Origin: Alcaligenes faecalis
Lineage (GTDB): Bacteria; Pseudomonadota; Gammaproteobacteria; Burkholderiales; Burkholderiaceae_B
Reading direction: 5' to 3'
Assembly: GCF_005311025.1 (NCBI RefSeq)
Contig: NZ_CP031747.1
Span: 2,788,954-2,852,953, forward strand
Length of the DNA stretch: 64,000 nucleotides
The notes under the pieces are model-generated. The model saw only the letters and a program-made list of their open reading frames with translations. It was not told where the DNA came from and did no database searches. A program made the position numbers and the translations under genes. Numbering within the stretch: the stretch's first letter is position 1; each line of letters starts with the position of its first letter. Positions 52,589 through 62,345 of this stretch are shown piece by piece.

Positions 52589-54523
52589 ATGATAAATCGG
52601 AGACGACAGCCGTTCCTGGCCCTGTGGTATTTCCTGGCGCTCTGGCTATGTCTGTGGGGAAGCAGTGCATCAGCGCAAGCGTGTGGGGACGACAAACCCA
52701 TACGGCTGGCGGACCTGAGCTGGGAGAGCGCAGCATTTAGCACCGAGCTGTATCAGCAGATTCTGGAGAAGGCCTACGGTTGCAAGACCGAACGGGTTCC
52801 AGGCTCCTCGGCGGCTTTGGAAAGTGCGCTGGCGCAAAATGATATTCAAGTAATTGGCGAGATCTGGTCGGGACGTACCGAGATCATTGAAAAAGCCATT
52901 GAAGCCGGCCAGGTGCAGGTACTTGGTAATACCCTGAAGGGTGGGGCAGAACAGGGCTGGTATGTGCCGGACTATGTCGTCGATGGCGACCCGGACAAAG
53001 GAATCAAGCCCACTGCACCCGATCTACAGAAAGTTGAGGATTTAGGGCGCTACGCCACTGTTTTTAGTGACCCGGAACAGCCCAATAAAGGCCGCTTCTA
53101 TAACTGCCCCTCCGGCTGGGTATGTGAAACCTTCAATAGTCGCCTGTTCGATCTCTATGGTCTGGGCGAACACTATCAAAACTTTCGGCCCGGTACGGGC
53201 GCGGCTCTGGATGCGGCAATCAGCGCCGCCTATGACAGGCGTGAACCGATCCTGTTCTATTACTGGCAGCCTGCGGGTCTGATGGCCAAGTATTCCTTCA
53301 AGAAGTTAGCTAGCGCGCCTTTCAATGAAAGCTGTTGGGAAGCCGCTGTGTCGGGTAAGGGCAAGATCTGTCCAACGGACTTTATCCTGGCGCATATAGG
53401 CGTGGCGGCTTCTACTCCTTTCGTAGAGTCCCACCCCGAGCTGGTGACCTTGTTTGAAAAGATCCAGCTAGAGCCCGAACAGATGAACAAGATCATTTTG
53501 GGCATGACAGAGGGTGGGCAGAACGCCAGCACGCAGGTACAGAAGTTCCTGAAAGAGAATGCAGAGCAATGGCGTCAGTGGATGCCAATGGCCCAGGCAG
53601 ATCGCTTGCAGGCAGCTTTGGAACCTCAGGCAATACAGTCGGTCGCCGCAGCGCAGTCCCGCTTCTTCCCGGAGTGGTCAGCTGCAGACTGGGTTAACCG
53701 TCAGTTGTTGGTGGCCGTGCAGGATTGGGGCACAGGTTTTCGCCAGATCAGCGCCTGGATTCTGACGCATGCCATTTTGCCGGTGGAGCGTGTCTTGCAG
53801 CAGGTGCCTGCCTGGGCGATTCTGGCTTTAACCGGTTTGCTGGCGTGGTGGGGACAACGGCGCTTTTTGCCTGTTCTGCTCTATGTAGCTGGCCTGTACT
53901 TGATAGGCGCTATGGGCCTGTGGGACAAGCTGATGCAAACCTTCACCTTGGTACTGGTGGCCACGGTCTTTTCTGTGCTGATCGGCGTCCCGGTTGGCAT
54001 TCTTAGTGCTCGTAGCCGCCTGCTTAGAAAAGTGCTGACGCCCGTACTGGATGTGATGCAAACCATGCCCAGTTTTGTGTATCTGATCCCGGTACTGATG
54101 CTGTTCGGTCTGGGTAAGGTTCCCGCCGTTTTGGCCACTGTTGTCTATGCCGTCCCTCCCTTGATTCGCCTGACCAGCCTGGGCTTGCGACAGGTGGACA
54201 AACATGTGATGGAAGCAGCCCAGGCGTACGGGGTTACACGCTGGCAAATGCTGACCAAGGTCACCTTGCCCCTGGCGCGGCCCAGCATCATGGCCGGTAT
54301 TAATCAAACCACCATGATGGCCTTGTCCATGGTGGTGGTCGCTTCCATGATTGGAGCCCAGGGTTTGGGTGAAGACGTGCTGGCTGGTATTCAGACACTG
54401 GATATAGGGCGTGGTTTGCAGGCAGGGGTGGCGATTGTGATCCTGGCCATTGTTATTGACCGAATCTCTCAATCCTTTGGTCGTTCTCAGCGTCACCGTC
54501 GCAAGGTCAGGAGGCAAGCATGA
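52589..54523 (+). CDS. fused substrate-binding and permease protein of a glycine betaine/proline-type ABC transporter
   Basis: A 644-residue fusion. A signal peptide (about 1-31, ending SASAQAC) leads to a ProX/OpuAC-type binding domain (about 32-345) with LADLSWESAAFSTELYQQIL, GEIWSGRTEIIEKAI and tryptophan residues (WESA, EQGWYVPD, WQPAGL) that could make the quaternary-amine aromatic box. A permease domain (about 400-630) has the EAAQAYGVTRWQ coupling helix and RPSIMAGINQTTMMALSMVV. Start 52589 has GGAGG before it. Normally ProX and ProW are separate proteins. The following ATPase gene overlaps by four bases. Confidence 0.9.
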   Translation: MINRRRQPFLALWYFLALWLCLWGSSASAQACGDDKPIRLADLSWESAAFSTELYQQILEKAYGCKTERVPGSSAALESALAQNDIQVIGEIWSGRTEIIEKAIEAGQVQVLGNTLKGGAEQGWYVPDYVVDGDPDKGIKPTAPDLQKVEDLGRYATVFSDPEQPNKGRFYNCPSGWVCETFNSRLFDLYGLGEHYQNFRPGTGAALDAAISAAYDRREPILFYYWQPAGLMAKYSFKKLASAPFNESCWEAAVSGKGKICPTDFILAHIGVAASTPFVESHPELVTLFEKIQLEPEQMNKIILGMTEGGQNASTQVQKFLKENAEQWRQWMPMAQADRLQAALEPQAIQSVAAAQSRFFPEWSAADWVNRQLLVAVQDWGTGFRQISAWILTHAILPVERVLQQVPAWAILALTGLLAWWGQRRFLPVLLYVAGLYLIGAMGLWDKLMQTFTLVLVATVFSVLIGVPVGILSARSRLLRKVLTPVLDVMQTMPSFVYLIPVLMLFGLGKVPAVLATVVYAVPPLIRLTSLGLRQVDKHVMEAAQAYGVTRWQMLTKVTLPLARPSIMAGINQTTMMALSMVVVASMIGAQGLGEDVLAGIQTLDIGRGLQAGVAIVILAIVIDRISQSFGRSQRHRRKVRRQA

Positions 54524-55362
54524 ATATCATTCCTACCCCCTCGGGTGAGCAGGCCTGCAAGATAGAACTGCGAGACGTTTATAAGGTCTTTGGGAGCCGG
54601 GCGACCGAAGCCGTAGAGCTGTTAAAGCAGGGGGCCGACAAGCAGGCCGTGCAAAAGCAGACGGATTGCATCGTAGGCCTGGCAGGGGTCGATGCCTGCT
54701 TTCCCGCGCAGCAGATATCCTGCGTCATGGGTTTATCCGGTTCAGGCAAATCCACGCTGGTGCGCCACATCAACCGTTTGATCGACCCCAGTGCCGGGCA
54801 GGTGTTGGTGGATGGACAGGACATATTGCAGCTGGACATGGCCAGCTTGCGACAATTTCGCCGCTATGGGATCAGCATGGTCTTTCAGGCCTTTGGCTTG
54901 TTACCCCATTTGACGGTGTTGGAGAATGTCGCCTTCGGTCTGGAGGTCCGAGGAGACAAGCGTTCACAGGCCAGAGAGCAGGCTCGGCAATGGCTGGAGC
55001 GCGTGGGTCTGCATGATTATGCCGATAACTATCCGGACGAATTGTCAGGCGGGATGCAGCAACGAGTAGGACTTGCCCGAGCCTTGGCCGTTGATGCAGA
55101 CATTCTTTTGATGGACGAAGCCTTCTCGGCCCTGGATCCCTTGATTCGCTACGAGATGCAGGATGAGCTTTTACGCCTGCAAAGCAGCCTGAACAAAACC
55201 ATCATTTTTATTACTCACGATATTGATGAGGCATTACGGTTGGGTCAGCATATTGTGGTGCTACGTGAGGGCAGGGTGGAACAAAGCGGTACTCCGGCTC
55301 AAATTCGTGATGAACCGGTGAACGAATACGTGGCTCGTTTTGTCAATAAGGCGCACCAATAG
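54520..55362 (+). CDS. ABC transporter ATP-binding protein, ProV/OpuAA-like, lacking CBS domains
   Basis: A 280-residue ATPase. Walker A GLSGSGKSTL, signature DELSGGMQQRVGLARAL, Walker B LLMDEAFSALDPL and the H-loop IFITHDIDEA are all present; the N-terminal IELRDVYKVFGSRATEAVELL is ProV-like. E. coli ProV has about 400 residues with C-terminal CBS domains that sense ionic strength; here the protein stops near VNEYVARFV, so that regulatory module is missing. It pairs with the ProX-ProW fusion by an ATGA overlap and powers osmolyte uptake. Confidence 0.92.
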   Translation: MNIIPTPSGEQACKIELRDVYKVFGSRATEAVELLKQGADKQAVQKQTDCIVGLAGVDACFPAQQISCVMGLSGSGKSTLVRHINRLIDPSAGQVLVDGQDILQLDMASLRQFRRYGISMVFQAFGLLPHLTVLENVAFGLEVRGDKRSQAREQARQWLERVGLHDYADNYPDELSGGMQQRVGLARALAVDADILLMDEAFSALDPLIRYEMQDELLRLQSSLNKTIIFITHDIDEALRLGQHIVVLREGRVEQSGTPAQIRDEPVNEYVARFVNKAHQ

Positions 55363-55472
55363 AAAATGCGCGGCAGATCAATTTTTCTGATTCAGACTGT
55401 GTAGCCAAGCACCGCGAATTCAAAAAAACTGTTGTCAATCAAGCAGTTTAGGGCGGATTTTTGCAGTAAATC

Positions 55473-55502
55473 TTGCTTGGCTTTACAGCTGCGTGCTATA
55501 TT
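55473..55502 (+). promoter_or_regulatory. probable promoter of the rplC-rpsQ operon
   Basis: TTGCTT and TATATT separated by 18 bases, about 100 bases before rplC. It would replace transcription normally coming from rpsJ. Confidence 0.6.
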
Positions 55503-55602
55503 TACTAGCTTAGCCAAAAAGTTTTGGCTATGGTCGTCGCGCAAATTATTGCGTGTACTCTCAGTTAGCCCTGACCAATCGTAGTCAGGAATGGAGAAAA
55601 CG

Positions 55603-56277
55603 ATGTCGAACTCGACACCTACGCCTGCCGCGTGGCGGCTGGGCCTTGTTGGGCGTAAAGTTGGCATGACCCGTGTGTTTACAGAGGAAGGCGAGTCCAT
55701 CCCTGTGACCGTGCTGGACGTGTCCAACAACCGCATCACCCAGGTCAAGACGCCCGCAGTTGACGGTTACGCTGCTGTACAGGTTGCCTTTGGCACCCGT
55801 CGTGCAACACGCGTTACCAAGCCCCAGGCAGGGCACTATGCAAAAGCTGGCGTTGAAGCTGGCAGCATCCTGAAAGAATTCCGCCTCGACCCCGCTGCTA
55901 TCGCCGAGCTTTCCGCCGGTTCCGTAGTTGCTGTGGAAAGCATTTTCGAAGCGGGTCAGAAGGTTGACGTTACGGGCACCACGATTGGTAAAGGCTTTGC
56001 CGGTACCATCAAACGCCACAATTTTGGCGGCCAGCGTAACAGCCACGGTAACTCGCGCTCGCACCGCGTACCCGGTTCCATTGGTCAAGCCCAGGATCCA
56101 GGCCGTGTGTTCAAAGGTAAAAAAATGTCGGGCCATATGGGTGACGTTACCCGTACGGTTCAGAATCTTGACGTGATCCGCGTCGACGCCGAGCGTGGCT
56201 TGTTGCTGGTCCGGGGCGCTGTCCCAGGTCACAAGAATGCCAATATCGTTGTGCGCCCTGCTGTGAAAGGAGCCTAA
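55603..56277 (+). CDS. rplC: 50S ribosomal protein L3
   Basis: A 224-residue protein. The ATG at 55603 was chosen because GGAG lies six bases upstream; the ATG at 55591 lacks proper spacing. Family marks are [32 protein letters not shown] and [14 protein letters not shown]. The N-terminal 12 residues before WRLGL are a short extension. L3 is an early assembly protein near the peptidyl-transferase centre. Confidence 0.97.
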   Translation: MSNSTPTPAAWRLGLVGRKVGMTRVFTEEGESIPVTVLDVSNNRITQVKTPAVDGYAAVQVAFGTRRATRVTKPQAGHYAKAGVEAGSILKEFRLDPAAIAELSAGSVVAVESIFEAGQKVDVTGTTIGKGFAGTIKRHNFGGQRNSHGNSRSHRVPGSIGQAQDPGRVFKGKKMSGHMGDVTRTVQNLDVIRVDAERGLLLVRGAVPGHKNANIVVRPAVKGA

Positions 56278-56280
56278 TCC

Positions 56281-56901
56281 ATGGAACTGAAGCTCCTGAA
56301 CGAACAAGGCCAAGCTGCATCCACATTGCAGGCCAACGAAACCGTTTTCGGTCGTGAATTCAACGAAGCACTGGTTCACCAGATCGTTGTTGCATACCAA
56401 GCCAATGCTCGCAGCGGTAACAGCAAGCAATTGACTCGTGCCGAAGTCAACCACAGCACCAAGAAGCCATGGCGCCAGAAAGGCACCGGCCGCGCTCGTG
56501 CTGGTATGACATCCTCGCCCGTGTGGCGTGGAGGCGGTCGTGCATTCCCCAACACCGGTGAAGAAAACTACGCACACAAGGTCAACAAGAAGATGTACCG
56601 CGCCGGTATCAGCGCGATTCTGTCTCAGTTGGTCCGTGACGAGCGTCTGTTGGTTGTTGATTCCTTCACTCTGGAAGCACCCAAGACCCGTCTGGCAGCC
56701 AACAAGCTGAAAGACCTGGGCCTGGAATCCGTGCTGATCATCACCGACGCGCTGGACGAGAACGTGTACCTGGCTACGCGTAACCTGCCTCACGTTGCTG
56801 TGGTTGAACCACGCTACGCCGACCCGCTGTCCCTGATCCACTACAAAAAAGTGTTGGTCACCAAAGCGGCTGTCGCTCAGTTTGAGGAGATGTTGGGATG
56901 A
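56281..56901 (+). CDS. rplD: 50S ribosomal protein L4
   Basis: A 206-residue protein with [14 protein letters not shown]-type region, [20 protein letters not shown] and the loop into the exit tunnel. In E. coli L4 represses the S10 operon at its leader; here the operon head is displaced, so that control may differ. Overlaps rplW by four bases. Confidence 0.96.
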   Translation: MELKLLNEQGQAASTLQANETVFGREFNEALVHQIVVAYQANARSGNSKQLTRAEVNHSTKKPWRQKGTGRARAGMTSSPVWRGGGRAFPNTGEENYAHKVNKKMYRAGISAILSQLVRDERLLVVDSFTLEAPKTRLAANKLKDLGLESVLIITDALDENVYLATRNLPHVAVVEPRYADPLSLIHYKKVLVTKAAVAQFEEMLG

Positions 56902-57194
56902 ACGCCGAACGTCTATTGCAAGTAATTCTGGCTCCTGTCGTGACTGAAAAAGCCACGTACGTTGCCGAAAAAAATCAGCAAATCGCTTTCCGCGTCGCTC
57001 CTGATGCTACCAAGCCTGAAATCAAAGCTGCTATTGAACTGCTGTTCAAAGTAGAAGTTGAGTCGGTGCAGGTGCTCAATCAGAAGGGCAAGGAAAAGCG
57101 CTTTGGCCGTTTCATGGGTCGCCGCCGCAGTGTGCGCAAGGCATATGTCTCGCTCAAGCCCGGTCAGGAACTCGACTTTTCTGAGGTGAACTAA
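56898..57194 (+). CDS. rplW: 50S ribosomal protein L23
   Basis: A 98-residue protein with [19 protein letters not shown] and [14 protein letters not shown]23 lies at the tunnel exit and binds trigger factor and SRP. Overlaps the L4 stop. Confidence 0.97.
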   Translation: MNAERLLQVILAPVVTEKATYVAEKNQQIAFRVAPDATKPEIKAAIELLFKVEVESVQVLNQKGKEKRFGRFMGRRRSVRKAYVSLKPGQELDFSEVN

Positions 57195-57195
57195 T

Positions 57196-58023
57196 ATGGC
57201 ATTGGTAAAAGTAAAACCAACGTCGCCAGGTCGCCGTGGCATGATCAAAGTGGTTCACCCTGAACTGCACAAAGGCGCTCCTTACGCGGCTTTGCTGGAA
57301 AAGAAATCCAGCAGTGCTGGCCGTAACAACAACGGCCATATCACGGTTCGTCACCGTGGCGGCGGTCACAAGCAGCATTACCGTATTGTCGACTTCCGTC
57401 GCAACAAGGACGGTATTCCTGCGAAAGTAGAACGTCTGGAATACGACCCTAACCGCAGCGCTCACATCGCATTGGTGTGCTACGCAGACGGCGAGCGTCG
57501 TTACATCATCGCCCCTCGTGGTCTGGAAGTGGGTGCAACGGTTGTGTCTGGCGCGGAAGCTCCTATCCGTTCCGGCAACACTTTGCCTATCCGCAACATT
57601 CCTGTGGGTCAAACCATTCACTGCATCGAGATGCTGCCTGGTAAGGGTGCTCAAATCGCTCGTTCCGCTGGTGGTTCCGCTGTGTTGCTGGCTCGTGAAG
57701 GCACGTACGCTCAAGTGCGTCTGCGTTCCGGTGAAGTTCGCCGCATTCACATCGACTGCCGCGCCACGATTGGCGAAGTCAGCAACCACGATCACAGCCT
57801 GCGTCAAATCGGTAAAGCCGGTGCTGTTCGCTGGCGTGGTATTCGTCCTACCGTTCGCGGTGTGGCGATGAACCCAGTCGATCACCCGCACGGTGGTGGT
57901 GAAGGTCGTACGGGTGAAGGCCGTGAGCCAGTCAGCCCATGGGGTACTCCTGCCAAGGGCTACCGCACCCGTCGTAACAAGCGCACAGACAACATGATTG
58001 TTTCGCGCCGTAAGCGCAAGTAA
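57196..58023 (+). CDS. rplB: 50S ribosomal protein L2
   Basis: A 275-residue protein. [13 protein letters not shown] start, [18 protein letters not shown], and the C-terminal [17 protein letters not shown] with the His residue important for peptidyl transferase. Starts one base after rplW. Confidence 0.98.
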   Translation: MALVKVKPTSPGRRGMIKVVHPELHKGAPYAALLEKKSSSAGRNNNGHITVRHRGGGHKQHYRIVDFRRNKDGIPAKVERLEYDPNRSAHIALVCYADGERRYIIAPRGLEVGATVVSGAEAPIRSGNTLPIRNIPVGQTIHCIEMLPGKGAQIARSAGGSAVLLAREGTYAQVRLRSGEVRRIHIDCRATIGEVSNHDHSLRQIGKAGAVRWRGIRPTVRGVAMNPVDHPHGGGEGRTGEGREPVSPWGTPAKGYRTRRNKRTDNMIVSRRKRK

Positions 58024-58035
58024 GGGGCGAACACT

Positions 58036-58311
58036 ATGTCACGTTCGATCAAAAAAGGCCCATTCGTTGATGCTCACCTGATCAAAAAGGTTGACGCAGC
58101 CGTTGTGGGTAACGACAAGCGACCAATCAAAACCTGGTCGCGCCGCTCTACCATCCTGCCCGAGTTCATTGGGCTGACGATTGCCGTTCACAATGGCCGT
58201 CAACACATTCCCGTTTACATCAACGAGAACATGGTTGGCCACAAGCTCGGCGAGTTCGCTTTGACCCGTACTTTCAAGGGTCACGCTGCGGACAAAAAGG
58301 CCCGGAGATAA
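58036..58311 (+). CDS. rpsS: 30S ribosomal protein S19
   Basis: A 91-residue protein: [34 protein letters not shown] and [18 protein letters not shown]. It contacts tRNA through the A-site finger region. Confidence 0.98.
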   Translation: MSRSIKKGPFVDAHLIKKVDAAVVGNDKRPIKTWSRRSTILPEFIGLTIAVHNGRQHIPVYINENMVGHKLGEFALTRTFKGHAADKKARR

Positions 58312-58314
58312 GTG

Positions 58315-58644
58315 ATGGAAACTACAGCAATTATTCGTGGAGTCCATATTTCGGCGCAAAAAGCACGACTGGTTGCGGACATGGTCCGCGGCAAGTCCGT
58401 CGCTCACGCTCTGAATACGCTGACTTTCACTCCTAAGAAAGCCGCTGGCATCATCAAGAAAGCTCTGGAATCGGCTATTGCCAACGCTGAGCACAATGAC
58501 GGCGCCGACATCGACGAACTGAAAGTCACCTCCATTTACGTGGACAAGGCTCAGTCGTTGAAGCGTTTTTCTGCACGAGCCAAAGGCCGCGGTAACCGTA
58601 TTGAGAAGCAGACTTGCCACATTGTGGTCAAAGTCGGCGCTTAA
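58315..58644 (+). CDS. rplV: 50S ribosomal protein L22
   Basis: A 109-residue protein. The ATG at 58315 follows GGAG by eight bases; a GTG three bases upstream is also possible. [21 protein letters not shown] and the tunnel loop near [16 protein letters not shown] are conserved; macrolide-site residues are not visibly altered. Confidence 0.97.
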   Translation: METTAIIRGVHISAQKARLVADMVRGKSVAHALNTLTFTPKKAAGIIKKALESAIANAEHNDGADIDELKVTSIYVDKAQSLKRFSARAKGRGNRIEKQTCHIVVKVGA

Positions 58645-58653
58645 GGAGTCACA

Positions 58654-59427
58654 ATGGGACAGAAAATCCACCCAATTGGGTTCCGCCTGGCTGTTAACCG
58701 TAACTGGAGCTCGCGTTGGTACGCTGACGGTGCTGAGTTCGGTACGATGTTGGCTGACGACATCCGTGTGCGCGAATACCTGAAACGCAAGCTGAAAAGT
58801 GCGTCCGTTGGCCGTGTGGTCATCGAGCGTCCTGCCAAGAATGCTCGCATCACTATTTACTCGGCTCGTCCTGGTGTGGTGATCGGCAAGCGCGGCGAGG
58901 ATATCGAAAGCCTGAAGGCTGACCTGCAGCGCCTGTTGGGCGTGCCAGTGCACGTTAACATCGAAGAAATTCGCAAACCTGAAACCGACGCTCAACTGAT
59001 CGCCGACTCCATTGCTCAGCAATTGGAAAAGCGCATTATGTTCCGTCGTGCGATGAAGCGTTCCATGCAAAACGCCATGCGTCTGGGTGCCCAAGGCATC
59101 AAGATCATGAGCTCGGGTCGCTTGAACGGCATCGAAATCGCTCGTACCGAATGGTACCGCGAAGGCCGTGTGCCTCTGCACACCCTGCGCGCTAACATCG
59201 ATTACGGTACTTCCGAAGCGCACACGACGTACGGGATCATCGGTATCAAGGTCTGGGTCTACAAGGGCGACATGCTGCCTAACGGCGAAATGCCTGTTGA
59301 CACCGTAGCCCCTGAAGAGCGCCGCCCACGTCGTCCACGTGGTGACCGCCCTGAAAACCGCCGTCCAGGTGGTCGTGGCCGCGGTCCTCGTAAAGACGCT
59401 GCTCCTGCTGCGTCCGAAGGAGAATAA
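58654..59427 (+). CDS. rpsC: 30S ribosomal protein S3
   Basis: A 257-residue protein with [21 protein letters not shown], the KH motif region [14 protein letters not shown], and a C-terminal tail rich in Arg, Pro and Gly ([20 protein letters not shown]). S3 is part of the mRNA entry helicase. Confidence 0.98.
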   Translation: MGQKIHPIGFRLAVNRNWSSRWYADGAEFGTMLADDIRVREYLKRKLKSASVGRVVIERPAKNARITIYSARPGVVIGKRGEDIESLKADLQRLLGVPVHVNIEEIRKPETDAQLIADSIAQQLEKRIMFRRAMKRSMQNAMRLGAQGIKIMSSGRLNGIEIARTEWYREGRVPLHTLRANIDYGTSEAHTTYGIIGIKVWVYKGDMLPNGEMPVDTVAPEERRPRRPRGDRPENRRPGGRGRGPRKDAAPAASEGE

Positions 59428-59430
59428 AAC

Positions 59431-59847
59431 ATGCTGCAACCTTCTCGCAGAAAGTATCGCAAAGAGCACAAAGGCCGTAACACCGGTCTGGCTACTCGCG
59501 GTGCGCAAGTTTCGTTTGGCGAATTTGGTCTGAAAGCCACTGACCGTGGCCGTCTGACTGCTCGCCAGATCGAAGCAGCACGTCGTGCAATTAACCGTCA
59601 CATCAAACGTGGTGGCCGCATCTGGATCCGCATCTTCCCCGATAAGCCAATTTCGCAGAAACCTGCCGAAGTTCGTATGGGTAACGGTAAGGGTAATCCA
59701 GAGTTCTGGGTCGCTGAGATTCAACCAGGCAAGGTCCTGTACGAAATGGAAGGTGTTAGCGAAGAGCTGGCACGCGAAGCATTCCGTCTGGCCGCTGCCA
59801 AGCTGCCTATCTCGACGACGTTCGTAACGCGTCAGATCGGTGCTTAA
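59431..59847 (+). CDS. rplP: 50S ribosomal protein L16
   Basis: A 138-residue protein: [17 protein letters not shown] and [21 protein letters not shown]. It organises the A-site of the large subunit. Confidence 0.98.
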   Translation: MLQPSRRKYRKEHKGRNTGLATRGAQVSFGEFGLKATDRGRLTARQIEAARRAINRHIKRGGRIWIRIFPDKPISQKPAEVRMGNGKGNPEFWVAEIQPGKVLYEMEGVSEELAREAFRLAAAKLPISTTFVTRQIGA

Positions 59848-59856
59848 GGAGACGTC

Positions 59857-60048
59857 ATGAAAGCCAGCGAACTCCGTACTAAAGATGCCGCCGAGCTCCA
59901 AAAAGAGCTCGAGAGCCTGTTGAAAGCACAATTTAACCTGCGCATGCAGCGTGCTACTCAACAGCTTTCCAACACCAGCCAATTGGGCAAAGTACGTCGC
60001 GACATCGCTCGCGTCCGTACCGTCATGGCTGAGACCGCAGGAAAGTAA
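59857..60048 (+). CDS. rpmC: 50S ribosomal protein L29
   Basis: A 63-residue two-helix protein with [20 protein letters not shown] and [15 protein letters not shown]. Nine bases follow rplP. Confidence 0.97.
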   Translation: MKASELRTKDAAELQKELESLLKAQFNLRMQRATQQLSNTSQLGKVRRDIARVRTVMAETAGK

Positions 60049-60049
60049 G

Positions 60050-60325
60050 ATGAGCGAAACTCAAACTACCGCAAAACGTCAACGTACCCTGATCGGTCAA
60101 GTTGTCAGCAACAAGATGGACAAAACTGTCGTCGTTCTGGTTGAACGCCGCGTTAAACATCCCTTGTATGGCAAGATCATCGTCCGCTCCAATAAATACA
60201 AAGCGCACGACGAGACCAACCAGTACAACGAAGGCGATACCGTTGAGATTACCGAAGGCCGTCCTATCAGCCGCAGCAAGTCCTGGACTGTTGTGCGTCT
60301 GATCGAAGCAGCCCGCGTGATCTAA
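60050..60325 (+). CDS. rpsQ: 30S ribosomal protein S17
   Basis: A 91-residue protein with [21 protein letters not shown] and [17 protein letters not shown]. The ATG at 60050 starts one base after the rpmC stop. Last gene of this operon before a strong terminator; the rest of the spc genes is not in the window. Confidence 0.97.
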   Translation: MSETQTTAKRQRTLIGQVVSNKMDKTVVVLVERRVKHPLYGKIIVRSNKYKAHDETNQYNEGDTVEITEGRPISRSKSWTVVRLIEAARVI

Positions 60326-60370
60326 ACGCTTGCTCAGATGTCCAGGCTTCGGCCTGGCTCTGGTAGGTCA

Positions 60371-60406
60371 AAAACCCCGATCTGTTTACAGATTGGGGTT
60401 TTTTTA
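60371..60406 (+). terminator. terminator of the rplC-rpsQ operon
   Basis: AAAACCCCGATCTG pairs with CAGATTGGGGTTTT (one G-T) around TTTA and is followed by T residues. The remaining 280 bases to the next gene hold no feature I recognise. Confidence 0.92.
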
Positions 60407-60686
60407 TGCTTGTCCACTTTGCTGTTGCTCATAGACAGGAGCAATGTTCGTATTTCGTCTTGTGGCCCGTCATGCCGCTTAAACCCGGAGTTGAACTGAA
60501 TGATCAAGCTTGGGGCATGGCGGCTTGTATGCGTAAGCCGGAAGCCTTCACAAAAAAGCGGGAACAGCTTGTTCTATTCTGTGCGGTGGCAACTATGGGG
60601 CGAGGGCGATATCGTGCCAGCTACCCTGCATACGTACTCGGGTTAGGACGACAATCTGGGGGTCAGAGTTGTAGCAGCTTGCTGAC

Positions 60687-61655
60687 TTATGGACGCGCGT
60701 CTTGCTTGCGCCATTGTGCCGGGCTGAGACCCACACTGCGTCTGAACGCGGCGCTGAATGCGGCCGCAGAGCTATAACCGATACGCTCGGCAATCTGCTC
60801 CATGGTCAGACCTTGCTCCAGCTGACGCTTGGCCAGCTGCATACGTAGTTGCAACAGTACTTGGGCTGGCGCCATCCCGCACAGCAAGGTAAAGCGGCGG
60901 TGAAAGGCAGCGCGTGACATGTTCAAGTAGGCGGCCATATCGTCCACCGACCAGGCTTTGGCAGGTTCACGCAGCAGCTGCTCGATCAGGCCACCAAAGG
61001 CAGGGTCACTTGCCAGATGAATCAAGCCGGCGGGCAGGGCACCTTCGGCAGGTGTCTGTCCGATTTGCTGGCGCAAGGTATAGAACAACAACAGCTCCAC
61101 CAGCTTTTCCAGCAGGCTGGAGTTGGCTTGCGGCTGGCGTCGCATTTCGGCCTGGATCAAGTCCAGCAAAGGGCGTCCTGAATCTGCATCTGTCTGAGAA
61201 CCATCAATCAACAAAACATCAGGCACGGTCGCCAGCAGCAATTCGCTCAAACCACGGCCCAGATCCAGAAAACCACAGAGCAAGCCCGTACTGTGTGGCA
61301 CTTGTGGCTCCAGGCTCTGCATGGTTTGTCGCCGCATGGCCGCATTCCAGTCTGGCGGCGTGGGCGAGGAGCTTAAGCGATGGGGCACATCCCGCAAGAA
61401 GAACACCGCGTCACCCGCCTGCAAGGCCAAGGCTTCCTGATGCTGAATATGCAGCCAGCACGGCCCATGCAAGACCACATGAAAGCCTGCGCGTTGGTGC
61501 CCGTGCAGGCTGCTTTCCCATTGATTGCAGTATTGCCCCAAGTGAAACAGGCTGGCAGAGATCTCCAGCCCGGACAAGAGCAGTTCCTCCACAGGGTGTC
61601 CTGTGTCTTTGGAGTCGACAGCGCAATGGCTGTCAGGAAAGGCAGAGTCGCTCAT
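60687..61655 (-). CDS. AraC-family transcriptional regulator with cupin sensor
   Basis: A 322-residue protein. The N-terminal half is a cupin-like sensor (SSLHGHQRAGFHVVLHG, LQAGDAVFFLRDVPHRLSS); the C-terminal part has two helix-turn-helix motifs, WSVDDMAAYLNMSRAAFHRR and MEQIAERIGYSSAAAFSAAF. It belongs to the cupin_6-type AraC group often beside oxidative-enzyme genes. ATG 61655 is chosen. Divergent from the AhpD-like gene with a 129-base gap, so it probably controls that operon. Confidence 0.9.
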   Translation of the reverse strand: MSDSAFPDSHCAVDSKDTGHPVEELLLSGLEISASLFHLGQYCNQWESSLHGHQRAGFHVVLHGPCWLHIQHQEALALQAGDAVFFLRDVPHRLSSSPTPPDWNAAMRRQTMQSLEPQVPHSTGLLCGFLDLGRGLSELLLATVPDVLLIDGSQTDADSGRPLLDLIQAEMRRQPQANSSLLEKLVELLLFYTLRQQIGQTPAEGALPAGLIHLASDPAFGGLIEQLLREPAKAWSVDDMAAYLNMSRAAFHRRFTLLCGMAPAQVLLQLRMQLAKRQLEQGLTMEQIAERIGYSSAAAFSAAFRRSVGLSPAQWRKQDARP

Positions 61656-61784
61656 GCAGAAAATATGCTTATTTCTTTTCGTGGATATTTTTAATATGAA
61701 TACCGCTATGTTCGCACATGGAGATAAGGCGCCAGTCAATCGACAATGAAACCTTCTCGGATTAACTAAGGAATTGTCGCCATC

Positions 61785-62345
61785 ATGACTCGCTTAACTT
61801 TGCATACTGTGGACTCCGCACCAGAGGCGGTCAAACCAGCCCTTGAGAAAGCTGTGCGTGGTAGCGGCTTTTTGTCCAATTTGCTGGCTATTTTGGCTAA
61901 TGCTCCTGTTGCCCTGCAAGCCTATCAGGATATGTCCGCCTTGAACGCCACCGCCAGCCTGTCGCTGGTCGAGCGTGAGGTCGTGCAACTGGTTGCCGGT
62001 ACCACTCACGGTTGCCGCTTCTGCGTGGCCGGTCACACCGCCATTGCGACCAATAAAGCCAAGCTGGACCCGGAAATTCTGGCCGCTTTGCGTGCGCGTG
62101 GCTTTGACCAGATCAACGACGAGCGCCTGCAGGCTCTGGCTCTGTTCAGTCGCGCCGTGATTGATACCCGTGGTCAGGTGTCGGATCAGGCTCTGGCCGA
62201 TTTTCGTGCTGCCGGTTACGGCGACCAGCAGGCTCTGGAAGTGATTACCGGTATTGGCTTGGCGACGATCTGCAACTTTGCCAATAATCTGGCTCGTACG
62301 CCGCTCAATAGCCAGTTGGAGGCCTACGCATGGGAAACGCCTTAA
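61785..62345 (+). CDS. carboxymuconolactone decarboxylase/AhpD-like protein
   Basis: A 186-residue protein with the CxxC-H active site of the AhpD/CMD fold: THGCRFCVAGHTAIA. In AhpD the two cysteines reduce peroxiredoxin; many relatives have unknown redox roles. Helical, no signal peptide. Overlaps the following acyl-CoA-dehydrogenase-like gene by 16 bases and is the first gene of an operon facing an AraC regulator. Confidence 0.88.
   Translation: MTRLTLHTVDSAPEAVKPALEKAVRGSGFLSNLLAILANAPVALQAYQDMSALNATASLSLVEREVVQLVAGTTHGCRFCVAGHTAIATNKAKLDPEILAALRARGFDQINDERLQALALFSRAVIDTRGQVSDQALADFRAAGYGDQQALEVITGIGLATICNFANNLARTPLNSQLEAYAWETP

Noticed and set aside
59327-59345. CCACGTGG core in rpsC resembling parS
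   Set aside because: Only the central eight bases match; the flanking TGTT/AACA arms are absent.
60406-60777. 123-codon plus-strand frame after the S10 terminator
   Set aside because: It begins inside the terminator T-run and overlaps the AraC-type gene on the other strand.
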